Below are positions 1-6,758 of a DNA stretch of 9,170 nt, piece after piece. The first letter of the stretch is position 1, and every line of letters starts with the position of its first letter. Below the pieces are notes generated by a model. It ran no database searches. It was not told where the DNA came from and saw only the letters and a program-made list of their open reading frames with translations. The DNA is from Bacteroidota bacterium. Lineage in GTDB: Bacteria; Bacteroidota; Bacteroidia; Flavobacteriales; Flavobacteriaceae. Where the stretch lies: NCBI GenBank assembly GCA_024280815.1, contig JAJRPL010000195.1:1-9170 (forward strand), given 5' to 3'. Made by a program: the position numbers and the translations under genes.

Positions 1-1
1 A

Positions 2-643
2 ATCACAACAGACAATAGAGAAGCTGTTGCAGCATCTGACATCCTTATTTTTGCTGTACAACCAAGGCATTTTGAGGCAATACTTAAAGATATTTCTGAC
101 TTGTTAAATGAGAAACACGTACTTATTTCTACCATTACCGGTTTTAAAATTTCGAGTATTGAAGCTGTAATAGGTACAGATCAATTTATTATTCGTTCTA
201 TGCCTAATACTGCAATTTCAGTAGGTAAATCGGTTACTTGTATTTGTAGTAATACAAAGGGGAAAAATCGGATTGATATTGCTGCTGCTATTTTTAACGG
301 ATTAGGAACTTCTATTCAAATACCAGAAGAACAAATGCAAGCAGCAACGGTTATTTGTGCAAGTGGTATTGCTTTTTGGATGCGACTCATTAGAGCTACT
401 ACGCAAGGGGCAATCCAATTAGGCTTTGAAGCAGATATTGCTCAAGAAATGGCAATGCAAACCTGTTTGGGTGCAGCTACTTTATTGGTAGAATCTGGTA
501 ATCATCCTGAAGAAGAAATTGATAGAGTAACGACACCAAGAGGCTGTACCATTGAAGGGTTAAACGAAATGGAACACCAAGGGTTAAGTTCCTCATTAAT
601 TAAAGGGTTAGTAACCTCTTTTAATAAGATAAATCAAATATAA
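2..643 (+). CDS. proC: Pyrroline-5-carboxylate reductase, 5' end missing
   Basis: The enzyme reduces 1-pyrroline-5-carboxylate to proline with NAD(P)H, the last step of proline synthesis, in the cytoplasm. The frame is open from position 2, so the gene enters from outside the window; about 50 N-terminal residues, including the Rossmann glycine motif, are inferred to lie upstream. Visible family marks are the end of the dinucleotide domain (ASDILIFAVQP), the RSMPNTAISVG segment, the helical dimerisation domain (MRLIRATTQGAIQLGF) and the C-terminal signature TPRGCTIEGLNEMEHQGL. The TTG at 101 is internal and is not a start. Being first in the visible operon, directly before argD and followed by proA and proB, fits a combined proline/arginine locus. 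The visible part, 213 residues, agrees with a usual length near 265. No disruption is seen. Confidence 0.95.
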   Translation: MTTDNREAVAASDILIFAVQPRHFEAILKDISDLLNEKHVLISTITGFKISSIEAVIGTDQFIIRSMPNTAISVGKSVTCICSNTKGKNRIDIAAAIFNGLGTSIQIPEEQMQAATVICASGIAFWMRLIRATTQGAIQLGFEADIAQEMAMQTCLGAATLLVESGNHPEEEIDRVTTPRGCTIEGLNEMEHQGLSSSLIKGLVTSFNKINQI

Positions 644-648
644 ATCAT

Positions 649-686
649 ACCTCCCTTCCCTTTCTTTGGGAAGGGTCGGGGATGGG
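649..686 (+). repeat. GGGAAGGG hairpin element upstream of argD
   Basis: A perfect 8-bp inverted repeat (CCCTTCCC at 653-660, GGGAAGGG at 668-675) encloses a 7-nt T-rich loop. It is followed by a G-rich tail ending GGGGATGGG at 686. A shorter relative lies before argH at 6716-6744 with the same tail. No T-tract follows, so it is not a typical intrinsic terminator. It fills most of the proC-argD gap and ends 15 nt before the argD ATG. It looks like a dispersed palindromic repeat that could form an mRNA hairpin in the operon transcript. Confidence 0.75.
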
Positions 687-701
687 AAAATACAACATAT
701 T

Positions 702-1829
702 ATGAATCTATTTGACGTATATCCACTATACAACGTAACGCCAGTAAAGGCAAATGATGTTTTTGTAACAGACAAAGAAGGTGTTGAATATTTAGATTTA
801 TACGGTGGTCACGGTGTGATATCTGTAGGTCATGGGCATCCTCATTATGTAGTAAAATTAAAAGAACAATTAGAAACTTTAGGTTTTTATTCTAACGCCA
901 TTCACAATCCGTTACAAGTAGCATTGGCAGAAAAATTAGGGCAAGTTTCAGGTTGTACTGAATACAGTCTTTTTTTGTGTAATTCTGGTGCCGAAGCCAA
1001 TGAAAATGCATTGAAATTAGCCTCTTTCCATACAGAAAAATCAAGAGTAATTTCTTTTAAAAATTCTTTTCACGGACGTACATCAGCTGCAGTTGCTGCA
1101 ACTGATAACCCTAAAATAAATGCACCAATAAACCAACAACAAGTAGTTACTTTTTTAGAATTAAATGATGCTAATGCCGTTGAAAATGAGCTTAAAAAAG
1201 GTGATGTTTGTGCTGTAATTATTGAAGGTATTCAAGGTGTTGGTGGATTAGACGAAGGCACTACGTCTTTTTTTAAAGCTTTAGAAAGTTTGTGTGAAAA
1301 ATATGGAGTAATTTTAATCTTAGATGAAATTCAATCAGGGTACGGTAGAAGCGGAAAGTTTTTTGCATTTCAACATCATAATATCAAGCCAGATATAATC
1401 ACAACAGCTAAAGGGATGGGAAATGGGTTTCCTATAGGTGGCGTATTAATAGAACCTAAGTTAAAAGCATCTTACGGAATGCTTGGGACTACTTTTGGAG
1501 GGAATCACTTAGCTTGTGCTGCAGCAATAGCTGTCTTATAAGTTATTGAAAAAGAAGACTTGATAACAAACGTAAATGAGCTTTCTGACTATTTTTTGCA
1601 AGAAATTAAGCAAATACCTCAAGTAAAAAAAATGAAAGGAAGAGGTTTAATGGTAGGTGTAGAGTTTGATTTTGAAATAGCAGAATTACGCAAAAAATTA
1701 ATTTATGATAAACATATTTTTACTGGCGGAGCAATGAATAAGAATCTATTACGGATTTTGCCCCCGCTCACTGTAAAAAAAGAACATATAGACACTTTTA
1801 TGAATGCATTAAAAGAGATTTTAAACTAA
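702..1829 (+). pseudogene. argD: N-acyl-ornithine aminotransferase interrupted by an in-frame TAA
   Basis: This is a class III PLP-dependent aminotransferase that converts N-acyl-glutamate semialdehyde to N-acyl-ornithine. The ATG at 702 gives the expected start MNLFDVYPLYNVTPVKA. A longer in-frame reading from TTG 666 would translate the upstream repeat and is rejected. Family marks are CNSGAEANENALKLA, FHGRT, the LDEIQSGYGRSG motif (Asp208 contacts the PLP ring nitrogen) and TTAKGMGNG with the PLP lysine Lys237. Codon 280 (1539-1541) is TAA. The same frame then continues through VIEKEDLITNV, KGRGLMVGVEF and LRILPPLT to a stop at 1827-1829. Reading the stop as GAA (Glu) gives a normal 375-residue enzyme. 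As written, a 279-residue product would lack the C-terminal domain and should be inactive. The last stop overlaps the proA ATG by 1 nt. The cause is either a recent nonsense mutation or a base error in the sequence. Confidence 0.88.
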
Positions 1830-3022
1830 TGAATACTTTATTAACTTCAAAACAACGTAATGGTGTTTTAACTTCTATGGCAAAGTTGATAGCTGAAGAA
1901 AAAGCAGGTATTTTAACTGCTAATAAAATAGATGTGGAAAAATATAATGGTGATGATTTGGCAATGTTTGACCGTCTTAAAGTAGACGATTCTAAAATAG
2001 AAGGCATGATTTTATCACTGCATCAATTGGTTGCTGATTCTGATCCGTTAGGAAAAGAGTTGTATGATTTCACACATGATAACGGAATGAAAATAGTGAA
2101 TAAAACAGCACCATTTGGTACGGTTTTAATCATTTATGAATCAAGACCAGACGTAACTGTAGAAGCTGCAGGTATAGCCTTTAAATCTGGAAATAAAATT
2201 TTATTAAAAGGAGGGAAAGAATCTCTAACCTCTAATCTGAAAATTGTCGAATTGTGGCATAAAGCATTAGTTGAGAATAATATATCTACTAATTGGGTAG
2301 AATATCTAAATTATAGTAGAACAGAAACACAACAATTTTTAGAAAATCCAACTCAAAAAGTAGACTTGATTGTTCCTCGTGGTGGCGAAAAATTAATTGC
2401 TTTTGTCAAAAAAAATGCACAATGTCCAGTAATTGTTAGTGGTAGGGGCAATAACTTTATTTATGTTGATACAGAAGCTGATTTAGAGGTAGCCTTACGT
2501 ATAATTATCAATGGTAAGGATAAAATATCTGCCTGTAATGCATTAGATAAAATACTGATAAATAACAATTTAAAAAACAAAGAACAATTTATTGAAACAT
2601 TGATTGTGAAGTTATTAGAGTCTAATATTGAAATTTTTGGAGATACAGTTTTAGCGACTTATAAAAATGTAAAAGCATACGGATCAGAAGAAATTTGGTA
2701 TAAAGAATTTTTAGATTATAAAATTGTAATCGGAAGTGTAGATTCAACAACACAAGCCATTGCTAAAATAAATAAATATAGCGGTGGGCATTCGGCAGTT
2801 ATTATTACTAAAAATGATGAAACGGCAAACCAATTTATGGAAAATGTTGATTCAGCTGCTGTGTATCAAAATGCTTCTACTCGTTTTACCGATGGTGGTC
2901 AATTCGGCTTGGGAGGAGAGTTAGCAATTAGTACAGATAAATTACATCATAGAGGGCCAATGGGCTTGCATCATTTGGTAACCAATAAATGGTATATAAA
3001 AGGGAATGGGCAAATTAGATAA
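1829..3022 (+). CDS. proA: Glutamate-5-semialdehyde dehydrogenase (gamma-glutamyl phosphate reductase)
   Basis: ProA reduces gamma-glutamyl phosphate with NADPH to glutamate-5-semialdehyde, which cyclises to pyrroline-5-carboxylate for ProC. The 397-residue protein shows the aldehyde-dehydrogenase-like family marks PFGTVLIIYESRPDVTVEAA (95-114), an AFKSGNKILLKGGKES segment (117-132), VPRGGEKL, and the catalytic cysteine Cys236 in SACNALDKIL. The C-terminal stretch FTDGGQFGLGGELAISTDKL, followed by HRGPMGLHHL, is characteristic of ProA. It is slightly shorter than the E. coli enzyme (417 residues), without an evident missing motif. The start overlaps the argD stop by 1 nt (TAATG), implying translational coupling. 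If argD translation ends early at 1541, ribosomes no longer reach this start by coupling, so expression might fall. The end overlaps proB by 17 nt. Confidence 0.96.
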   Translation: MNTLLTSKQRNGVLTSMAKLIAEEKAGILTANKIDVEKYNGDDLAMFDRLKVDDSKIEGMILSLHQLVADSDPLGKELYDFTHDNGMKIVNKTAPFGTVLIIYESRPDVTVEAAGIAFKSGNKILLKGGKESLTSNLKIVELWHKALVENNISTNWVEYLNYSRTETQQFLENPTQKVDLIVPRGGEKLIAFVKKNAQCPVIVSGRGNNFIYVDTEADLEVALRIIINGKDKISACNALDKILINNNLKNKEQFIETLIVKLLESNIEIFGDTVLATYKNVKAYGSEEIWYKEFLDYKIVIGSVDSTTQAIAKINKYSGGHSAVIITKNDETANQFMENVDSAAVYQNASTRFTDGGQFGLGGELAISTDKLHHRGPMGLHHLVTNKWYIKGNGQIR

Positions 3023-3776
3023 AAAAAGAATAGTACTCAAAATTGGGTCGAATGTGTTGACGCAAGAAACAAATGCAATTTCTAAAAGTAAAATTAGAAA
3101 TATTGCTCGTCAAATATCGAGTTTAAAAGAAGAATATGAATTTGTAATTGTAAGTTCTGGTGCAATAGCGGCAGCAAAACAGTTGGTAACTTTAGAAGGG
3201 AAAGATCTTACGGTAAAACAGGCTTTAGCGTCTATTGGGCAGCCTTTTTTAATGCAAATATATCAAGAGGCTTTTAAAGAAGTGGGCTTACTAACTTCGC
3301 AGTGTTTATTGTCTTATTCTGATTTTGAAAAAGAACAATCAAAAGAGTATATTGTCAATACAATTAATGTGTTGGTTGAAAACAATTACATTCCCATTAT
3401 CAATGAAAATGACACCGTTGCCACGGATGAAATTAAGTTTGGAGATAATGATAAATTAGGAGCTTTAACGGCATCACTTTTACAAGTAGATTTATTTATT
3501 ATTGCATCAAATACAAATGGTATTTATACTAAAAAATCTATTCAATTGAACAGCACTAAAACTATTAAAGAAGTATTGAATATTAAATCGTTAGAAAAAG
3601 AAATAGAAAATTTTAAATCGACCCATGGTACAGGAGGCATGGTTACAAAAATTGAGGCTGCAACTATTGTTCAAAAAGCAGCTATTGAAACATGGATTGT
3701 TAATGGTTTGGAAGATAATTTCATTAACGATGCTATAAATAACACCTCTGATTTCACAAAAATATTAATTCGTTAG
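3006..3776 (+). CDS. proB: Glutamate 5-kinase, short form without PUA domain
   Basis: ProB phosphorylates the gamma-carboxylate of glutamate with ATP, the first and usually feedback-controlled step of proline synthesis. The 256 residues form a complete amino-acid kinase domain: RIVLKIGSNVLT (8-19) with the phosphate-binding lysine, SSGAIAAAK (50-58), NENDTVATDEIKFGDND (133-149), SNTNGIYT, and GTGGMVTKIEAA (208-219). The C-terminal PUA RNA-binding-like domain found in the 367-residue E. coli protein is absent; the frame simply ends after the kinase fold. The ATG at 3006 is the only start codon that keeps the whole first beta strand. It sits inside proA, 17 nt before that gene's stop, so the two are probably coupled. 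ArgB downstream belongs to the same fold family, but its motifs differ clearly. Confidence 0.95.
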   Translation: MGKLDKKRIVLKIGSNVLTQETNAISKSKIRNIARQISSLKEEYEFVIVSSGAIAAAKQLVTLEGKDLTVKQALASIGQPFLMQIYQEAFKEVGLLTSQCLLSYSDFEKEQSKEYIVNTINVLVENNYIPIINENDTVATDEIKFGDNDKLGALTASLLQVDLFIIASNTNGIYTKKSIQLNSTKTIKEVLNIKSLEKEIENFKSTHGTGGMVTKIEAATIVQKAAIETWIVNGLEDNFINDAINNTSDFTKILIR

Positions 3777-3779
3777 AAA

Positions 3780-4748
3780 ATGCAACATTATACACACATT
3801 ACTGATCTTAAAAATTTACATAAAACAGTTCAAGAAGCCATTGATTTAAAAGAAAATCCTTTGCAATTTGAACATTTAGGAAAAGGTAAAACTATTTGTT
3901 TGTTATTTTTCAATAATAGTTTACGAACTCGATTAAGTACTCAAAAAGCAGCACAAAATTTAGGAATGCATACCATTGTAATGAATTTTGGCAATGAAGG
4001 TTGGCAATTAGAGTACGAAGATGGTGTAATTATGAATCAAGGTAAAGCGGAACATGTAAAAGAAGCTGCAAAAGTAATTTCTCAATATTGTGATATTGTA
4101 GCCATTAGAGCATTTGCAACGTTAGAAGATAAAGAAAAAGACAAGCGAGAAGAAGTGCTTACTAATTTTATAAAGTATGCTACAATTCCTGTAATAAATA
4201 TGGAAAGTTCAGTTGGGCACCCCTTACAGGCTTTGGCAGATGCCATAACTTTAGCAGAACACCTGCCTGCCGGCATGGCAGGTAAAACAGCACATAGGCT
4301 TAAAGTTGTATTGTCTTGGGCTCCACATCCTAAAGCATTGCCACATGCTGTAGCCAATTCATTTGTAGAGATGATGCAATTGCAAGATGCTGAGTTTGTA
4401 ATTACACATCCAAAAGGCTATGAGTTAGACAAAGAAATTACAAAAGACACTACGGTTGAATACAATCAAGAAAAAGCTTTCGCTGATGCAGATTTTATTT
4501 ATACTAAAAATTGGTCTTGCTTTACGGATTACGGAAAAGTAATTTCAGAAGATAAAAATTGGATGATTACTAGCGAAAAAATGAGTAAAACAAACAAAGC
4601 TAAATTTATGCACTGTTTACCAGTACGAAGAAATGTTGTGGTAGAAGATGCTGTTTTGGATAGTGGTGATTCATTGGTGATACAACAAGCCAATAATAGA
4701 ACCTATGCCGCACAAATTATACTAAAAAAAATAGTAGAATCAAATTAA
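3780..4748 (+). CDS. argF': N-acyl-ornithine carbamoyltransferase (acetyl- or succinyl-ornithine type)
   Basis: The enzyme transfers the carbamoyl group from carbamoyl phosphate to an N-acylated ornithine, giving N-acyl-citrulline for ArgE. The 322-residue protein closely resembles, from memory, the Bacteroides fragilis N-succinylornithine carbamoyltransferase. Shared marks are FFNNSLRTRLSTQKAA (43-58, replacing the STRTR loop of ordinary enzymes), GHPLQALADA (146-155), SWAPHPKALPHAV, YTKNW (241-245) and HCLPVRRN (278-285). The residue said to set succinyl versus acetyl preference (Pro90 in B. fragilis, Glu92 in Xanthomonas) is Ala90 here in GKAEH, so the acyl group cannot be assigned. Residues 162-168 (LPAGMAG) are an in-frame insertion encoded by a palindrome. 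The start follows proB by 3 nt. The presence of argE and absence of any argJ in the window agree with the linear deacylase route. Confidence 0.93.
   Translation: MQHYTHITDLKNLHKTVQEAIDLKENPLQFEHLGKGKTICLLFFNNSLRTRLSTQKAAQNLGMHTIVMNFGNEGWQLEYEDGVIMNQGKAEHVKEAAKVISQYCDIVAIRAFATLEDKEKDKREEVLTNFIKYATIPVINMESSVGHPLQALADAITLAEHLPAGMAGKTAHRLKVVLSWAPHPKALPHAVANSFVEMMQLQDAEFVITHPKGYELDKEITKDTTVEYNQEKAFADADFIYTKNWSCFTDYGKVISEDKNWMITSEKMSKTNKAKFMHCLPVRRNVVVEDAVLDSGDSLVIQQANNRTYAAQIILKKIVESN
4261..4283 (+). repeat. GC-rich palindrome inserted in frame inside argF'
   Basis: The 23-nt segment has arms ACCTGCCTGCC (4261-4271) and GGCATGGCAGGT (4272-4283). They are reverse complements except for one extra base in the right arm. 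It is markedly richer in G and C than its surroundings. It encodes most of LPAGMAG, residues 162-168 of the carbamoyltransferase. Against the remembered B. fragilis protein, about seven residues are extra here, between the helix ending in TLAEH and the strand KVVLSW. This indicates that a small mobile palindrome entered the coding sequence without breaking the frame. Confidence 0.72.
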
Positions 4749-4752
4749 ATTA

Positions 4753-4785
4753 ATTTATTAGATGACTTAAAGTCATCTAATAAAT
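4753..4785 (+). repeat. Perfect 16-bp inverted repeat between argF' and argB
   Basis: ATTTATTAGATGACTT (4753-4768) and its exact reverse complement (4770-4785) flank a single A, nearly filling the 59-nt argF'-argB gap. As RNA it would fold into a stem of about 14 bp with a small loop. No run of T follows, so it is a poor intrinsic terminator. It could be an mRNA processing or stability hairpin, a binding site for a dimeric regulator around TGACTTAAAGTCA, or a dispersed palindrome. Its end lies 22 nt before the argB start. Confidence 0.75.
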
Positions 4786-4807
4786 ACAAAAATAAAGGTT
4801 CCAATAA

Positions 4808-5584
4808 ATGAAAAAACTATCCATAATAAAAATAGGAGGAAACGTTATCAATAATAAAAATGCTCTTGCATCCTTTGTAAAAGATTTTGCTAAAGTAGAA
4901 GGGTTAAAAATATTAGTACATGGTGGAGGTAGAAAAGCAAGTGAAATGTCTACTCAACTAGGATTGGAGCCCAAAATGATAAACGGAAGACGTGTTACAA
5001 ATCAAGCAAATCTTGAGGTGGTAACTATGGTATATGCAGGGTTATTGAATAAAAATATTGTGGCTCAATTACAGCAAAATAATTGTAATGCCATAGGTCT
5101 TTCAGGTGCAGATGCCAATTGCATCAAAGCTCATAAACGTGTTGTAAAAGACATTGATTATGGTTTTGCAGGAGATATTGATCATGTTGATTCTAAAATA
5201 ATTAAAGCGTTTTTAGAGGTAGAATTAACACCTGTTTTTTGTGCTATAACACATGATGCTAACGGACAATTGTTGAATACCAATGCAGATACCATAGCAT
5301 CAGAAGTGGCAGGAGCAATGTCTAATGACTTTGATGTAGTACTAACGTATTGCTTTGAAAAAAATGGTGTGTTAGAAGATGTCAATGACAATGATTCTGT
5401 TGTTGAAAATATCAATTCTGAAACTTATATCCAATTAAAAAACGAAAATATTATTGCTGAAGGAATGCTTCCAAAACTTGAAAATTGTTTCAATGCTTTG
5501 CAAAAAGGAGTTTCAAAAATTGTAATTGGAAATCCTGAAGTAATTCTAGAAAATAGCAATAACTATACAACAATAACATTATGA
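4808..5584 (+). CDS. argB: N-acetylglutamate kinase (acylglutamate kinase)
   Basis: ArgB phosphorylates N-acyl-glutamate with ATP; in a lineage with argF' of this type the substrate could be N-acetyl- or N-succinyl-glutamate. The 258-residue protein is a standard single amino-acid kinase domain: IIKIGGNVI with Lys8 near the start, VHGGGRKAS (37-45) for substrate binding, GLSGADAN for nucleotide and substrate contact, LNTNADTIASEVAGA, and EGMLPKLENC near the C terminus. The length matches the compact arginine-insensitive E. coli type, and there is no N-terminal helix of the kind linked to arginine inhibition in hexameric enzymes. An AAAGG at 4794-4798, 9 nt before the ATG, is the clearest ribosome-binding site in the operon and supports this start. 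The stop overlaps the argE start (ATGA). Confidence 0.95.
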   Translation: MKKLSIIKIGGNVINNKNALASFVKDFAKVEGLKILVHGGGRKASEMSTQLGLEPKMINGRRVTNQANLEVVTMVYAGLLNKNIVAQLQQNNCNAIGLSGADANCIKAHKRVVKDIDYGFAGDIDHVDSKIIKAFLEVELTPVFCAITHDANGQLLNTNADTIASEVAGAMSNDFDVVLTYCFEKNGVLEDVNDNDSVVENINSETYIQLKNENIIAEGMLPKLENCFNALQKGVSKIVIGNPEVILENSNNYTTITL

Positions 5585-6642
5585 TAGGGCAATTAACAAA
5601 CGATGCAATTGAATTATTGCAAAATTTAATTTCAAAACAATCCTTTTCATCAGAAGAAGATGAAACTGCTTTGTTAATAATGCAATGGTTTTCTACACAT
5701 GATATTAAATTTGAAAGTCAAAATCATAACATCTGGGCAAAAAATAAATATTTTGACGCTTCAAAACCCACTATTTTACTCAATTCACATCACGATACGG
5801 TAAAACCAAATAAAGCCTATACTAGAGATCCTTTTTTAGCAGAAGTTATCGATGGTAAATTGTATGGTTTGGGTAGCAATGATGCGGGAGGCTGTTTAGT
5901 TTCATTATTGGCAACATTTACATATTTTTATCAGCAAGAAAATTTAAAATATAATTTGGTAATTGTTGCATCAGCCGAAGAAGAAAATTCTGGGTCAAAC
6001 GGACTCAATTCTATGCTTGCTGTAATTCCTAAAATAGATGTTGCTATTGTAGGTGAACCAACTTTAATGCAATTGGCCGTAGCTGAAAAAGGACTGTTGG
6101 TGCTAGATTGTACTGCTCATGGTAAAGCAGGACACGCTGCACATGGATTGGGAGATAATTCAATTTATAAAGCGATGGAAGCTATCGAATGGTTTCGCAC
6201 TTTTAAATTCCCCAACGTATCAGAAACCTTAGGTGAAATTAAAATGACAGTCACGCAGGTAAATGCAGGGACACAACATAATGTGATTCCAGCTGAATGT
6301 AGTTTTGTAGTCGATATCCGTATAACGGATGCATACTCAAACGCAGAAGTATTAGCAATTGTTAAAGAAAATGTGTATGTTGAGGTCAAAGAACGCTCTT
6401 TACGCTTAAATTCATCATCAATACCCGTGGGACATCCTTTGGTAAAAGCAGGAGTTGCTTTAGGTAGAGAAACCTATGGTTCACCAACTTTATCAGACCA
6501 GGCGGTCTTGACTTGTCCGTCTTTAAAATTAGGTCCAGGAGACTCACACCGATCTCATACCGCAGATGAATTTATCTTTATCAATGAGATTGAAGAAGGA
6601 ATACAAATTTATGTAGATTTGTTAAATCAGGTAATCGTTTAA
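5581..6642 (+). CDS. argE: N-acyl-ornithine/N-acyl-citrulline deacylase, M20 family
   Basis: This M20 metallopeptidase-family deacylase removes the acyl group; given the upstream argF', its physiological substrate is probably N-acyl-citrulline, yielding citrulline. The 353 residues carry the two-metal site: NSHHDTV (His70, Asp72), GLGSNDAGG (Asp101), ASAEEENSGSNG (catalytic and ligand Glu133/Glu134), VGEPT (Glu159) and GDSHRSHTADEFI (His326). The dimerisation domain lies in between, with AHGKAGHAAHGLGDNS and GTQHNVIPAECSFVVDIR. All expected ligands are present. The ATG overlaps the argB stop by 4 nt, indicating translational coupling. DapE-type succinyl-diaminopimelate desuccinylase is a related alternative, but the operon context favours arginine synthesis. 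Confidence 0.94.
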   Translation: MIGQLTNDAIELLQNLISKQSFSSEEDETALLIMQWFSTHDIKFESQNHNIWAKNKYFDASKPTILLNSHHDTVKPNKAYTRDPFLAEVIDGKLYGLGSNDAGGCLVSLLATFTYFYQQENLKYNLVIVASAEEENSGSNGLNSMLAVIPKIDVAIVGEPTLMQLAVAEKGLLVLDCTAHGKAGHAAHGLGDNSIYKAMEAIEWFRTFKFPNVSETLGEIKMTVTQVNAGTQHNVIPAECSFVVDIRITDAYSNAEVLAIVKENVYVEVKERSLRLNSSSIPVGHPLVKAGVALGRETYGSPTLSDQAVLTCPSLKLGPGDSHRSHTADEFIFINEIEEGIQIYVDLLNQVIV

Positions 6643-6715
6643 TCGATTTTGAATTTGATAAAGAAACAGATAAACAGTTAAAACAAATAAGTAAAATAAG
6701 AACCAAACTAAATTA

Positions 6716-6744
6716 CCTTCCCTTTGGGAAGGGTAAGGGATGGG
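6716..6744 (+). repeat. GGGAAGGG hairpin element upstream of argH
   Basis: CCTTCCC (6716-6722) and GGGAAGG (6726-6732) form a 7-bp hairpin with a TTT loop, followed by a tail ending GGGATGGG at 6744. From TTTGGGAAGGGT onward it matches the element before argD (649-686), with two substitutions in the tail. It ends 14 nt before the argH ATG. It occupies the 116-nt argE-argH gap, the longest gap within the operon; the rest of that gap (6643-6715) is A-rich, with no recognisable gene or clear promoter. Confidence 0.75.
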
Positions 6745-6758
6745 ATAATAATCATACT

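Noticed and set aside
666..701. TTG-initiated 12-residue extension of argD
   Set aside because: It would translate the upstream hairpin repeat; the family N terminus begins at the ATG at 702.
1560..1829. Separate small gene starting at TTG 1560
   Set aside because: It is the C-terminal part of argD in the same frame after the nonsense codon, not an independent protein.
4082..4357. Minus-strand open frame of 91 residues inside argF'
   Set aside because: It lies wholly within a well-supported gene and has no recognisable motifs or gene-like context; the same holds for the minus-strand frames within proA, argB, argE and argH.
4753..4785. Intrinsic terminator between argF' and argB
   Set aside because: The stem is AT-rich and is followed by A-rich sequence without a T-tract, and the operon continues with argB.
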